NCBI RefSeq assembly: GCF_030412915.1
Contig: NZ_JAUHJR010000002.1
Span: 620,001 to 684,000 of the forward strand
Reading direction: 5' to 3'
Length of the DNA: 64,000 nt
Source of the DNA: Nocardioides abyssi
GTDB taxonomy: Bacteria > Actinomycetota > Actinomycetes > Propionibacteriales > Nocardioidaceae
Shown here piece by piece: positions 8,161-16,315 of the stretch. Below the pieces are notes generated by a model. That model worked only from the letters and a program-made list of their open reading frames with translations. It did no database searches and had not been told where the DNA came from. How positions within the stretch are numbered: the stretch's first letter is position 1; each line of letters begins with the position of its first letter. Position numbers and translations under genes: made by a program.

Positions 8161-9083
8161 CCGCCTCGCTGACGGCCGTCCGCCTCGGCGGGCGGCCCGA
8201 CCACCCCCTGCTGGTCCTCGGCCCGTCGTTGGGCACGTCGGCGACCGCCCTGTGGAGCGCCTGCGCGCGGACGCTCGCGCGCGACTTCCAGGTCGTCGCC
8301 TGGGACCTGCCGGGGCACGGCACCAACCGCACGACGCACGCCGACCGCGCCGCCGGCGGGGAACCGCTCACCGTGGCGGACCTCGCCGGCGGCGTGCTCG
8401 ACCTCGTCGGCACGATGTCCCAGGGGCTGCACGCCCCCTCCTTCCACTACGCCGGCGACTCGGTCGGCGGGGCCGTCGGGCTGCAGCTGCTCCTCGACGC
8501 CCCGCACCGGGTCGAGTCCGCGACCCTGCTGGGCACGGGAGCCCGGCTCGGCGAGCCCGCCACCTGGCTCGAGCGCGCCGACACCGTCCGCGAGCGCGGC
8601 ACCGAGGCGCTCGTCGAGGCCTCGAACCGCCGCTGGTTCGGCCCCGGCTTCGTCGACCGCGACCCCGAGCGCGTGTCCGCGCTGCTCACCTCCCTGACCG
8701 AGACCGACGACGAGGCGTACGCCGCGGTGTGCGCCGCGATCGCCGCCTTCGACGTCCGCGACCGGCTCCGGTCCGCCGAGGTCGCCGTGCCCGTGCTCGC
8801 GGTGGCCGGCTCGCACGACGTACCCACCCCGCCCGGCCTGCTCCTCGAGCTCGCCACCGCCACCGGCGGCACGTTCGTCGAGCTCGACGGCGTGGGCCAC
8901 CTGGCCCCGGCCGAGGCGCCCGACGAGGTCGCCCGGCTCGTCCGCGAGCACGCGCTCGGCCCCGAGGACGACGCCCCGCCCCCCGAGCTCGACCACCTGG
9001 CCGACGCCGTCCGCGCCGCCCTCGCCGCCGGTTTCCCGCCCGACGACCTCGACGCCGTCGTCCGGCGCGTCCTCGCCGAGTAA
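8157..9083 (+). CDS. Alpha/beta hydrolase, 3-oxoadipate enol-lactonase-like
   Basis: About 305 residues. The nucleophile elbow GDSVGG, the acid AGSHDVPTP and the base DGVGHLAP give a complete Ser-Asp-His triad in the arrangement of PcaD-like lactonases and related esterases. A 45-residue tail (from PEDDAPPPEL) beyond the fold resembles a small helical appendix. The start is odd: no ATG, GTG or TTG lies in frame between the folded domain and GTG 8082. CTG 8157, overlapping the TGA of the 23-residue ORF, or CTG 8169, would start the protein exactly where homologues begin (TAVRLGGRPDHP). Translational coupling to the peptide ORF is therefore likely. Confidence 0.75.
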   Translation: MTASLTAVRLGGRPDHPLLVLGPSLGTSATALWSACARTLARDFQVVAWDLPGHGTNRTTHADRAAGGEPLTVADLAGGVLDLVGTMSQGLHAPSFHYAGDSVGGAVGLQLLLDAPHRVESATLLGTGARLGEPATWLERADTVRERGTEALVEASNRRWFGPGFVDRDPERVSALLTSLTETDDEAYAAVCAAIAAFDVRDRLRSAEVAVPVLAVAGSHDVPTPPGLLLELATATGGTFVELDGVGHLAPAEAPDEVARLVREHALGPEDDAPPPELDHLADAVRAALAAGFPPDDLDAVVRRVLAE

Positions 9084-9096
9084 CCCTGCCGGGTGC

Positions 9097-9165
9097 CGGG
9101 GTAGTCCGTGACGGTCGGCAGGTGTTTCGGCCGGGATCGCCTGCCAAACGTCACGGACTATCCCG
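9097..9165. repeat. Nested palindromic intergenic element
   Basis: Arms 9097-9113 and 9149-9165 pair over 17 bases with one G/T-type mismatch (GTAGTCCGTGACG core), and inside them GGCAGG 9117-9122 pairs with CCTGCC 9140-9145. It shares the GGGGTAGT and ATAGTC-ACGGAC words with the element at 26279-26347, so the two belong to one family. Confidence 0.65.
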
Positions 9166-9265
9166 CCGACGGCCCGCGGCCTGTGGACAACCGGGCCGGC
9201 GGGTCGGCAGGGAGAGGAGCGGCCCGCGGGAGTCCCAGGGGAGTCAGGAAGACGCGCGGGCCTGC

Positions 9266-9271
9266 CAGACT
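9266..9271 (+). promoter_or_regulatory. -10 box of a leaderless promoter (HAD gene)
   Basis: CAGACT ends 7 bases before ATG 9279, so transcription would start at or next to the start codon. Confidence 0.4.
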
Positions 9272-9278
9272 CGGGGGC

Positions 9279-10082
9279 ATGAGCGAGGACCGGCTGATCG
9301 AGTACTGGCTGACCGACATGGACGGCGTGCTGGTGCACGAGGAGGAGCCGATCCCGGGGGCGGGGGAGTTCCTGGAGGCGCTCAAGGCGTCGGGCCGGAA
9401 GTTCCTCGTGCTCACCAACAACTCGATCTATACCCCGCGCGACCTGCGCTCGCGGCTGCTCGCGAGCGGCATCGACGTGCCGGAGGAGGCGATCTGGACC
9501 TCGGCGCTGGCCACCGCCCAGTTCCTGGCCGACCAGCGGCCGCGGGGCCGGGCGTACGTCGTCGGGGAGGCCGGTCTGACGACGGCGCTGCACGACATCG
9601 GGTACGTGCTGACCGACCGCGACCCCGACTACGTCGTGCTGGGGGAGACCCGCACCTACTCCTTCGAGGCGATCACCAAGGCGATCCGGCTGATCGACGA
9701 CGGGGCACGGTTCATCGCGACCAACCCCGACCCGAGCGGGCCCAGCCAGCAGGGCAAGCTGCCCGCGACCGGTTCGGTGGCGGCGCTGATCAGCACCGCG
9801 ACCGGGCGCTCGCCGTACTTCGTCGGCAAGCCGAACCCGCTGATGATGCGCTCGGCGCTCAACCGGCTCGACGCGCACTCGGAGTCGGCGGTGATGATCG
9901 GCGACCGGATGGACACCGACATCGTCAGCGGGCTCGAGGCGGGCCTGCGCACCGTGCTGGTGCTGACCGGCTCGACCCGGCGCGAGCAGGTCGAGACCTT
10001 CCCCTACCGGCCCACCCGGGTGGTCGACTCGATCGCCGACCTGGTCGATCTGGCCCGCGGGCAGACGCTGCCGCGGGACTGA
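9279..10082 (+). CDS. HAD-superfamily phosphatase, NagD-like
   Basis: A 267-residue cytosolic phosphatase of HAD subclass IIA. Motif I is TDMDGVL (nucleophile D13, acid D15), motif II LTNNS (T46-S49), a Lys lies in VGKPNP, and motif III is [12 protein letters not shown]2-type cap domain lies between motifs II and III. Members dephosphorylate sugar phosphates, nucleotides or glycolytic side products; the exact substrate is not shown by the sequence. ATG 9279 gives the usual short N-terminus before motif I, with a -10 box just upstream. Confidence 0.88.
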   Translation: MSEDRLIEYWLTDMDGVLVHEEEPIPGAGEFLEALKASGRKFLVLTNNSIYTPRDLRSRLLASGIDVPEEAIWTSALATAQFLADQRPRGRAYVVGEAGLTTALHDIGYVLTDRDPDYVVLGETRTYSFEAITKAIRLIDDGARFIATNPDPSGPSQQGKLPATGSVAALISTATGRSPYFVGKPNPLMMRSALNRLDAHSESAVMIGDRMDTDIVSGLEAGLRTVLVLTGSTRREQVETFPYRPTRVVDSIADLVDLARGQTLPRD

Positions 10083-10092
10083 CCCGACCGGC

Positions 10093-11772
10093 TCAGGAGG
10101 CGACCGCCGCCGCGGCGGCCCGGCCGGCCACGCGGCCGGAGAAGATGCAGCCGCCGAGGAACGTCCCCTCGAGCGCGTTGTAGCCCATCATCCCGCCGCC
10201 GCCGAACCCGGCGACCTCGCCCGCGGCCCACAGCCCGGGGAAGGGCGTGCCGTCGGCGCGCAGGCAGCGGCCGTCGAGGTCGGTCTCCAGCCCGCCGAGG
10301 GTCTTGCGGGAGAGGATGTTGAGCCGCACCGCGATCAGCGGGCCGGCCGCGCGGTCGAGCAGCTTGTGCGGCGTGGCGACGCGGATCAGCTTGTCCCCGC
10401 GGTAGGTCCGCGCCCCGTGGATCGCGGTGACCTGGGCGTCCTTGCCGAAGGTGTTGTCCATCTCGCGGTCGCGCGCCTCGACGACGGCGCGCACGCGGGC
10501 GGGGTCGAGGGGCGGCACGTCGTCGTCACCGACCCGGTTCATGCCGGCGACGAGCTCCTCGAGGGTCTCGGCGACGACGAAGTCCTCACCGTGCTGCTTG
10601 AACGCTTCGACCGGGCCGGCCGCGCCCTTCTTGACCCGCGAGAGCAGGAGCCTGATGTCCTTGCCGGTGAGGTCGGGGTTCTGCTCGGAGCCCGACAGCG
10701 CGAACTCCTTCTCGATGATCCGCTGGGTCAACACGAACCAGGAGTAGTCGTGGCCGGTCGCGCGCAGGTGGCGCAGCGTGCCGAGGGTGTCGAAGCCGGG
10801 GAAGTACGGCGCCGGCAGCCGGTTGCCCTCGGCGTCGAGCCACAGCGAGGAGGGGCCGGGGAGGATCCGGATGCCGTGGTCGTCCCAGATCGGGTCCCAG
10901 TTGCGCAGGCCCTCGACGTAGTGCCACATCCGGTCGGGGTTGACGACGGTCGCACCGGCGGCCTGGGTGATCTGCAGCATCCGGCCGTCGACGTGGGCGG
11001 GCACCCCGGCGACCATCCGCCGCGGGGGCGTGCCGAGGCGGGCCGGCCAGCTGCGACGTACCAGCTCCAGGTCGCCACCGATGCCGCCGCTCGTCACCAC
11101 GACCGCCGACCCGCGCGCCTCGAAGTCGCCGACCACCGCGCGGCTGGTCGGCCGGCCGCGGTCGGCGGGGTCGGGCTCCAGGAGCGATCCGTGCACGCCG
11201 ACGGCGACGCCGCCCTCGACGACCAGCCCGTCGACGCGGTGGCGGAAGCCGAACCGGATGCGTCCGCCCGCGACGTGGTCGCGCACCCGCCGCTCGAACG
11301 GCTCGACGACGCCGGGCCCGGTGCCCCAGGTGATGTGGAAGCGGGGGACCGAGTTGCCGTGGCCGCCGGCCGTGCCGTCGCCGCGCTCGGCCCAGCCGAC
11401 CACCGGGAAGACGCGGTGGCCCATCTGCCGCAGCCAGGAGCGCTTCTCGCCGGCGGCGAACTGGAGGTAGGCCTCCGCCCAGGCGCGCGGCCAGCGGTCC
11501 TCGGGCCGGTCGAACTGCGCGCTGCCGAACCAGTCCTGCCGGGCCAGCTCCAGGTTGTCCTTGACGCCCATCCGGCGCTGCTCGGGGCTGTCGACGAGGA
11601 AGAGCCCGCCGAGGCTCCAGAACGCCTGGCCGCCGAGGTTCTGCTCCCCCTCCTGGTCCAGCAGCAGCACGCTGCGGCCGGCGTCCGCGGCCTCCGCCGC
11701 GGCGACCAGGCCGGCCAGGCCGGCACCGACCACGACGACGTCGGCCCGCAGGTCCCCCGAAGCTCCGCTCAT
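10093..11772 (-). CDS. FAD-binding dehydrogenase (KstD/fumarate-reductase-like)
   Basis: A 559-residue flavoprotein. The dinucleotide-binding motif GAGLAGLVAAAEAADAG is near residues 16-32, with an acidic LLLDQEGEQNLGG segment after the second strand. The C-terminal FAD loop WAAGEVAGFGGGGMMGYNAL is intact. It belongs to the group usually named 'FAD-binding dehydrogenase' next to 3-ketosteroid dehydrogenases and fumarate reductases. Its physiological substrate is unknown. It lies convergent to the HAD gene with only 10 bases between stops. It is a distant relative of the flavoprotein at 60778-62337, but only the latter has a KstR-like operator. Confidence 0.85.
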   Translation of the reverse strand: MSGASGDLRADVVVVGAGLAGLVAAAEAADAGRSVLLLDQEGEQNLGGQAFWSLGGLFLVDSPEQRRMGVKDNLELARQDWFGSAQFDRPEDRWPRAWAEAYLQFAAGEKRSWLRQMGHRVFPVVGWAERGDGTAGGHGNSVPRFHITWGTGPGVVEPFERRVRDHVAGGRIRFGFRHRVDGLVVEGGVAVGVHGSLLEPDPADRGRPTSRAVVGDFEARGSAVVVTSGGIGGDLELVRRSWPARLGTPPRRMVAGVPAHVDGRMLQITQAAGATVVNPDRMWHYVEGLRNWDPIWDDHGIRILPGPSSLWLDAEGNRLPAPYFPGFDTLGTLRHLRATGHDYSWFVLTQRIIEKEFALSGSEQNPDLTGKDIRLLLSRVKKGAAGPVEAFKQHGEDFVVAETLEELVAGMNRVGDDDVPPLDPARVRAVVEARDREMDNTFGKDAQVTAIHGARTYRGDKLIRVATPHKLLDRAAGPLIAVRLNILSRKTLGGLETDLDGRCLRADGTPFPGLWAAGEVAGFGGGGMMGYNALEGTFLGGCIFSGRVAGRAAAAAVAS

Positions 11773-11814
11773 GGGCTCATGCTCGCCGACGGCACCGACA
11801 GTCGCTGCGAGGGG

Positions 11815-12183
11815 TCAGCCGGTGACCGCGTGCCGGTCGACCCAGGAGCACAGCGAGCGCATGCTGAACGGCTTGGTCATGTAGTCGTCCGCGCCCGCCG
11901 CCAGCCCGCGCTCGCGGTCGTCGGGGTGGGCGAGGGCGGTGAGCAGCACGATCGGGATCGCGGCGCGCCGGTCGCCGTGGCGGATCGACCGGATCACCTC
12001 CAGGCCCGTCGCGTCCGGCATCGACACGTCCAGCACCGCGACGTCGACCTCGTGGTCGGCGTGGGCCCGCAGCGCCTCCCGGCCGTCGCCGGCCGACACG
12101 ACCTCGTGCCCCGAGAGCTGGAGGTTGACCTCGAGGAGGTAGCGGATGTCGGGGTCGTCGTCGGCGACCAGGACCGTGGCCAT
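11815..12183 (-). CDS. Single-domain response regulator (receiver only)
   Basis: A 122-residue stand-alone receiver. The acidic pocket D8-D10, phospho-acceptor D52 (VLDVSMPD), T82 and K104 (TKPF) are all present, so it should be phosphorylatable. There is no output domain; it must act by protein contact. No histidine kinase is nearby. ATG 12183 starts the protein at the first receiver strand (TVLVADDD); a GATCCT -10-like box lies 6 bases before it. Its position beside a class III cyclase on the same strand suggests, but does not prove, a shared signalling role. Confidence 0.87.
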   Translation of the reverse strand: MATVLVADDDPDIRYLLEVNLQLSGHEVVSAGDGREALRAHADHEVDVAVLDVSMPDATGLEVIRSIRHGDRRAAIPIVLLTALAHPDDRERGLAAGADDYMTKPFSMRSLCSWVDRHAVTG

Positions 12184-12225
12184 GCGAGGAGGATCGCGCG
12201 GGTCGGGGGTGCGGATGGCCGGAAT

Positions 12226-12239
12226 CGCGCAATTGCGCG
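12226..12239. promoter_or_regulatory. 14-bp perfect palindrome upstream of the response regulator
   Basis: CGCGCAATTGCGCG lies 43 bases before the response-regulator start, in an otherwise GC-rich spacer. Position and AT centre fit a regulator binding site; no binding protein can be named. Confidence 0.35.
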
Positions 12240-12343
12240 GTTGTCGCGGTCCTGCGGGCCGGAACGGGGACATTGCCACGCAAGTGAACCGTCGTGGACC
12301 GGCCCGAGGACGCCGCCCGAGGACGCCGCCCGGGTTGACCCGG

Positions 12344-13180
12344 TTAGCCCGCGGACCAGTCGACGGCGGCGACGAGGTGCTCGCCGGCCAGCCCCTTCAG
12401 CTCCACGGCGCGGGGCTCGGTCAGCACCAGGTCGTCGTGGCCGGCCAGCGCGTCTGCGACGGGCCCGCTGACCAGCACCTCGCCGCCGCCGGCCAGCGCC
12501 GCGACGCGGGCGGCGTGGGCGACGTTGCGGCCGAAGATGTCGTTGTCGCGGTGGACCACGTCGCCCTGGTGGATGCCGATGCGCACCGCGACCGGCGTGC
12601 GGCCCTTGAGCCGCCCGCGGTCGAGGGCGCGCTGCACCGACGAGGCGCACCGCACGGCCTGCTCGGCGGTGGAGAAGGCGACCATGAACCCGTCGCCCTG
12701 GGTCTTCACCACGTGGCCGACGTGCCGCGCCACCCGGCTGCGGACCAGCTGGTCGTGGCGGGCCAGCAGCCGGACGAACGCCTGGTCGCCGAGCCGCTCG
12801 TTGAGCGCCGTCGAGCCCTCGATGTCGGAGAAGAGGATCGCGACCGTGCCGTCGGCGCCCGCGAGCCGCACCAGGTCGGGCCGCTCCACCTGCGCCCAGC
12901 CGGCGAGGTCCTCGACCGAGGTGCGCAAGGCCCCACCGAGGCCCTTCTCCCGCACCAGCGCCGCGGTCTCCCAGACCGCCTTGACCACCTCGTCGGGCCG
13001 CGGCACCAGCCGCCGCGGGGTCCTGCGCCCGCCGCCGAGCGCGGCGTCCTCGAGCGCGGCGACCTCGGCGCGCAGCACCCGCACGCGGCGTCGCCCGCCC
13101 AGCCACAGCCCGAGGAGCACCGCGAGACCGACCGCCTCGAGCGCGACCGCGAGCACCAGCAGCAGGATCGAGGTGCTCAC
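12344..13180 (-). CDS. Membrane-anchored class III adenylate/guanylate cyclase
   Basis: 278 residues: one N-terminal transmembrane helix (3-28), a basic/coiled linker (30-110), and a cyclase homology domain (112-270). Metal ligands D119 (FSDIEGST) and D163 (KTQGDGFM) and the purine-specifying K159 are present. In the place of the canonical VNxAAR motif the sequence reads NVAHAAR (219-225), so the Arg is kept but the transition-state Asn position is Ala. Similar variants occur in other bacterial cyclases, so activity is possible but not certain. GTG 13180 begins directly at the membrane helix; GATGAT (13187-13192, minus strand) lies 6 bases before it. Confidence 0.85.
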   Translation of the reverse strand: MSTSILLLVLAVALEAVGLAVLLGLWLGGRRRVRVLRAEVAALEDAALGGGRRTPRRLVPRPDEVVKAVWETAALVREKGLGGALRTSVEDLAGWAQVERPDLVRLAGADGTVAILFSDIEGSTALNERLGDQAFVRLLARHDQLVRSRVARHVGHVVKTQGDGFMVAFSTAEQAVRCASSVQRALDRGRLKGRTPVAVRIGIHQGDVVHRDNDIFGRNVAHAARVAALAGGGEVLVSGPVADALAGHDDLVLTEPRAVELKGLAGEHLVAAVDWSAG

Positions 13181-13186
13181 CCGGCG

Positions 13187-13192
13187 ATCATC
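13187..13192 (-). promoter_or_regulatory. -10 box of a leaderless promoter (cyclase)
   Basis: GATGAT on the minus strand ends 6 bases before GTG 13180. Confidence 0.35.
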
Positions 13193-13362
13193 CAGCACGT
13201 GGCCGTCCTGCCCGCGCGACGTCCGCGCGGAGTGCTCGCCGACCGGCCGACCGCCTCGACACACGCGTCGACGGCGGACATGCTGGACCCCGCCCAGGAG
13301 GTCACCATCAGCCACGCCCCGCACCAGGCAACGAAGAACGCCGACGCCGCCGGCCGGTCCGC

Positions 13363-14187
13363 ATGACCGGTCGGGTGCGCGGCCTGCCCGCGGCCCTGGG
13401 GTTCGTGCTCGTGCTGGCGCTGCTCTCGGGTGCGGCGTTCTGGGTCCAGCAGCAGGTGCTCGACCCCGCCCGCAGCCGGCCCGCGGGTGCGGTCACCGGT
13501 ACGCCAGACCCCGACCTCGTGGCCCCGCCCGACGACGGCGCGGCACCGGCGCGGTCGGGACAGGCCGGTCCGGGACAGGTGGAGCCAGGGCGGGCCGGCC
13601 GGTCCGCGGCCCGCGCGCCCGGCGGCGTACCCCTCGTCGACGCGGCGTGGGCCGCCGAGACCGCCGGCAAGGCAGGCATCCCGCTGCCGGCCCTGACGGC
13701 GTACGGCCGCGCCACCCTGATGGCCCCCGAGGGCTGCGCGCTCGGCTGGACGACGCTGGCGGGCATCGGCTGGGTGGAGTCCCAGCACGGCACGATCGAC
13801 GGCCGCACGCTCGGCGAGGACGGCGTCCCGTCCGAACCGATCCTGGGTCCGGCGCTGGACGGTGGGCGGTTCGCGGCGATCCCGGCCACGCCGCGGTCCA
13901 GCCGTTGGCACGGCAACCGCGACTGGGACCACGCCGTCGGACCGCTGCAGTTCATCCCCTCGTCGTGGCGCACCTGGTCCGCCGACGGCGACGGCGACGG
14001 CACCGAGGACCCCCACGACCTCGACGACGCCGCGCTCGCCGCCGCCCGCTACCTGTGCGCCGACGGGCACGACCTCGCCACCGGGGCCGGCTGGTCCGCC
14101 GCGGTGTTCACCTACAACCACGCCGAGGAGTACGTCGCCGCCGTGCACGCCGCCGCCACCGCCTACGCCCAGAGGACGACCTCGTGA
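13363..14187 (+). CDS. Exported lytic transglycosylase
   Basis: A 274-residue peptidoglycan-cleaving enzyme. Residues 8-28 form an uncleaved signal anchor, then a Pro/Ala/Gly linker (35-95) spans the wall, and the catalytic domain follows. The catalytic Glu is E139 in GWVESQHG; the segment [15 protein letters not shown] and the tail [10 protein letters not shown] are typical of the SLT/MltB-type domain of actinobacteria. It cleaves the glycan between MurNAc and GlcNAc outside the cell. Its stop overlaps the next start (GTGA), so the NTF2-like gene is translated with it. It is divergent from the cyclase over 182 bases. Confidence 0.85.
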   Translation: MTGRVRGLPAALGFVLVLALLSGAAFWVQQQVLDPARSRPAGAVTGTPDPDLVAPPDDGAAPARSGQAGPGQVEPGRAGRSAARAPGGVPLVDAAWAAETAGKAGIPLPALTAYGRATLMAPEGCALGWTTLAGIGWVESQHGTIDGRTLGEDGVPSEPILGPALDGGRFAAIPATPRSSRWHGNRDWDHAVGPLQFIPSSWRTWSADGDGDGTEDPHDLDDAALAAARYLCADGHDLATGAGWSAAVFTYNHAEEYVAAVHAAATAYAQRTTS

Positions 14188-14732
14188 CCACGACACCCGC
14201 CACCAGCGCCAGCACCACCGGCGCCAGCACCGGCACGTTCAGCGCCGAGGAGATCACCGAGGCGTACGCCGCGTTCCACCGGCAGGTCGCCGGCTTCGTG
14301 GCGAGCGGCGACTGGCGCGGCTACGCCGACCTGTTCACCGAGGACGCGACGTACGTCGAGCACGCCTACGGCACCTTCCGCGGCCGCGAGGAGATCCGGG
14401 CGTGGTCGGTGCGGACGATGACGAGCTTCCCCGGGCGGCTGATGACCGGCTTCCCGCTGGCCTGGCAGACCGTCGACGTCGAGCGCTCGCGCCTCATCTG
14501 CGAGGTGGGCAACCCGATGCCGGACCCCGGCGACGGCTCGGTCCACTCGGAGTCGAACCTGACGATCATGACCTACGCCGGCGACGGACTCTTCTCGCGC
14601 GAGGAGGACGTCTACAACCCGCTGCGGTTCCTGCGGATGACGCTGCGGTGGGCCGCGGTCGCCGAGGCCCACGGCCGCCTCGAGGACGACGGACGGGCGT
14701 ACGTCGCGGCGTACGGCGGCCAGGCCGGCTGA
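14184..14732 (+). CDS. NTF2-like/SnoaL-type protein
   Basis: A 182-residue protein with a Thr/Ser-rich leader (1-20) followed by a cone-shaped NTF2/SnoaL fold: helix FSAEEITEAYAAFHRQVAGF, then WRGYADLFTEDATYVEHAYG and FRGREEIRAW. These folds serve as ketosteroid-isomerase-like enzymes, polyketide cyclases or binding proteins; the pocket has D and H residues but no diagnostic pair. The GTG overlaps the transglycosylase stop. The pairing with a cell-wall hydrolase may be chance. Confidence 0.7.
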   Translation: MTTTPATSASTTGASTGTFSAEEITEAYAAFHRQVAGFVASGDWRGYADLFTEDATYVEHAYGTFRGREEIRAWSVRTMTSFPGRLMTGFPLAWQTVDVERSRLICEVGNPMPDPGDGSVHSESNLTIMTYAGDGLFSREEDVYNPLRFLRMTLRWAAVAEAHGRLEDDGRAYVAAYGGQAG

Positions 14733-14751
14733 TGCGGTTGCCGCGCTCTGC

Positions 14752-14757
14752 GATGCT
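14752..14757 (+). promoter_or_regulatory. -10 box before the 12-codon upstream ORF
   Basis: GATGCT ends 7 bases before ATG 14765, the spacing of a leaderless transcript. Confidence 0.35.
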
Positions 14758-14764
14758 CGGGGTC

Positions 14765-14803
14765 ATGGCGGACCTCGGAGCGGTGACGGAGCTGGACACG
14801 TGA
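14765..14803 (+). CDS. 12-residue upstream ORF coupled to the PGPGW gene
   Basis: ATG 14765 reads MADLGAVTELDT and stops at TGA 14801-14803. The stop overlaps the GTG start (14800) of the next gene as GTGA. With a -10 box 7 bases before it, the ORF would be the first thing translated on a leaderless mRNA and would hand ribosomes to the following gene, which has no ribosome-binding site of its own. Confidence 0.4.
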   Translation: MADLGAVTELDT

Positions 14804-15276
14804 AGGGTGCGGCCCGCCGGGTGACCCTCGAGGTCGTCGGCTGGCTCCTCGTCGTCGCCGGCATCGCCGCCCTCGTGCTCCCCGGGCCGGGGCTGCTCAT
14901 GCTCTTCGGGGGCCTGGCGGTGCTCAGCCAGCAGTACGAGTGGGCCGAGCGACGTCTCGACCCGGTCAAGTACCGCGCGCTCAAGGGCGCCGCCGAGTCC
15001 GTCGAGACCCCGCTGCGGATCCTGCTCTCCACCTCCGGCGCGCTGCTGCTGGTCGCCGCGGGCGTGCTGTGGAGCATCAAGCCGGACGCGCCGTCGTGGT
15101 GGGCCTTCTCCGACTCCTGGTGGCTGCCCGGCGGCATCGCCACCGGCATCACCCAGATCGTCTCGGGGATCGTCGCGCTCGCCCTGCTCGTCTACAGCTA
15201 CCGCCGCTTCCACGGGAAGCCGGAGGCGGTCGCCGCCCTCGAGCGCGACATCGACCGCGCGGACCGCAGCGCCTGA
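14800..15276 (+). CDS. PGPGW-type small integral membrane protein
   Basis: A 158-residue membrane protein. The segment LEVVGWLLVVAGIAALVLPG followed by PGLLMLFGGLAVLS has the PGPG motif that marks the PGPGW/TIGR02611-like family. Hydrophobic helices lie at about 9-40, 73-88 and 108-131. C-terminal residues are charged (ERDIDRADRS). Function of the family is unknown. It starts at GTG 14800 without a ribosome-binding site and overlaps the stop of a 12-codon upstream ORF. Confidence 0.75.
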   Translation: MKGAARRVTLEVVGWLLVVAGIAALVLPGPGLLMLFGGLAVLSQQYEWAERRLDPVKYRALKGAAESVETPLRILLSTSGALLLVAAGVLWSIKPDAPSWWAFSDSWWLPGGIATGITQIVSGIVALALLVYSYRRFHGKPEAVAALERDIDRADRSA

Positions 15277-15335
15277 CCTGACCTGATCCCACTCGGCCTG
15301 GCCTGGCCCGACCCGCCCGGCCCGCGCTCCTGGTC

Positions 15336-16025
15336 TCAGGGCAGCGAGCAGAGGATCGGGATCGGCAGCAGGTCGCAGAGCGGGTCCAGCGGGCTGCCGC
15401 CGCCACAGGGGTCGGCGGTGGGGCTGGCCACCGGCGTGGTCGGCGAGGTCGGCGTGGTCGGCGAGGTCGGCGTGGTCGGCGAGGTCGGCGAGGTCGGCAG
15501 CGTGGGGGCCGGGGTGCTCGGGGCGCTCGTCGGGCTGGCCGAGGGCGAGCACGACGGGCTGGGGCTCGGGTTCAGCGTCACGGTCGCGGTCGGGCCACCG
15601 GTGGTGGGCGTCGCCGTCGGGCTGGAGGTGGCCAGGGCGCGGCAGTCCTCGAGGTCCTGGCGCGCGGCCTCGCGGTCGGCCCGGGTCCGGACGAGGTCGG
15701 CCTTGGCGCGTTTCTTGGCCTTCTTGCGCTGCTCGAGCAGCTGCTTGGCCTTCACTCGCTGCTTCGAGCCCTTCGCGGTCTTCTGGTAGGCCTTCCGGGC
15801 GCTCGTCACGTTGGCGGACTTCTTCGCCAGCACGCGCTCGAGCCGCTCGGCGCGGGCGCTCTCGTCGTCGTAGGTGTTCTGCTCCGCGATGCACCCCGGA
15901 GGGGCCGCGGAGGCGGTCGCGGTGCCCGCGGAGGTGAGCAGCACGCCGGCGCCGACGGCCGACCCGACCACGAGGGCCGCGGCCGCGAGCGCGGTGAGGA
16001 GCTGGCGGAGGACGGGGTGCGACAT
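15336..16025 (-). CDS. Exported coiled-coil protein with Pro/Thr repeat tail
   Basis: 229 residues. A signal peptide (1-41, ending TATASAA) precedes a strongly charged helical segment (50-130: AERLERVLAKKSANVTSARK and a run of KKAKKRAKAD) likely to be a coiled coil. Residues 132-205 are Ser/Pro/Thr-rich with the repeat PTSPTT coded by an 18-bp tandem unit. Four Cys are left in the mature protein, two near the coil ends and two in the C-terminal GGGSPLDPLCDLLPIPILCS. No catalytic motif is visible. It is probably a cell-surface or wall-associated structural protein; homologues outside close relatives are not recognised. Confidence 0.7.
   Translation of the reverse strand: MSHPVLRQLLTALAAAALVVGSAVGAGVLLTSAGTATASAAPPGCIAEQNTYDDESARAERLERVLAKKSANVTSARKAYQKTAKGSKQRVKAKQLLEQRKKAKKRAKADLVRTRADREAARQDLEDCRALATSSPTATPTTGGPTATVTLNPSPSPSCSPSASPTSAPSTPAPTLPTSPTSPTTPTSPTTPTSPTTPVASPTADPCGGGSPLDPLCDLLPIPILCSLP
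15431..15499. repeat. 18-bp tandem repeat inside the Pro/Thr tail
   Basis: The unit GGCGTGGTCGGCGAGGTC is repeated three times from about 15433, followed by partial 9-bp copies. On the coding (minus) strand it gives PTSPTT units. Copy number is likely to vary between strains by slippage. Confidence 0.7.
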
Positions 16026-16315
16026 GGCGACTCCAGTGCTGGCGGGGCGGTCCTGGGCTCAACGAGCCAGGTGGGCCCCAGGTTAGGGGCGTCGTGTGCC
16101 GGAGATCACCCCTCCGCGGAGGGTGTGAGTCCGCAGATCGTCCGGAGCACGTCCCCAGATGCCGTAAGATTTCCCGTGGAGCGGCCCGGCTGATGACTCG
16201 CCGGCTGATCGCGCTCCACCCTCACCGGAAACAGACCCCCCGCGGTCGTCCCGTCCACCGACGGGCCGGCCGCGTCGTACGTGCGCGCCCGCGCAGCAGA
16301 ACGGATGGACGAGCA
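16026..16315. other. Divergent intergenic region without a visible gene
   Basis: The 290 bases between the Pro/Thr-rich protein and the PQ-loop gene hold no ORF with a plausible start and product. An 8-bp CCTCCGCGGAGG palindrome lies at about 16111-16122. No riboswitch consensus was recognised. Confidence 0.3.

Noticed and set aside
15431-15499. Possible CRISPR array
   Set aside because: The units are contiguous 18-bp repeats without spacers and lie within a coding sequence.
16026-16315. Riboswitch (c-di-AMP or other) upstream of the wall-related gene
   Set aside because: No conserved riboswitch core was found on either strand.
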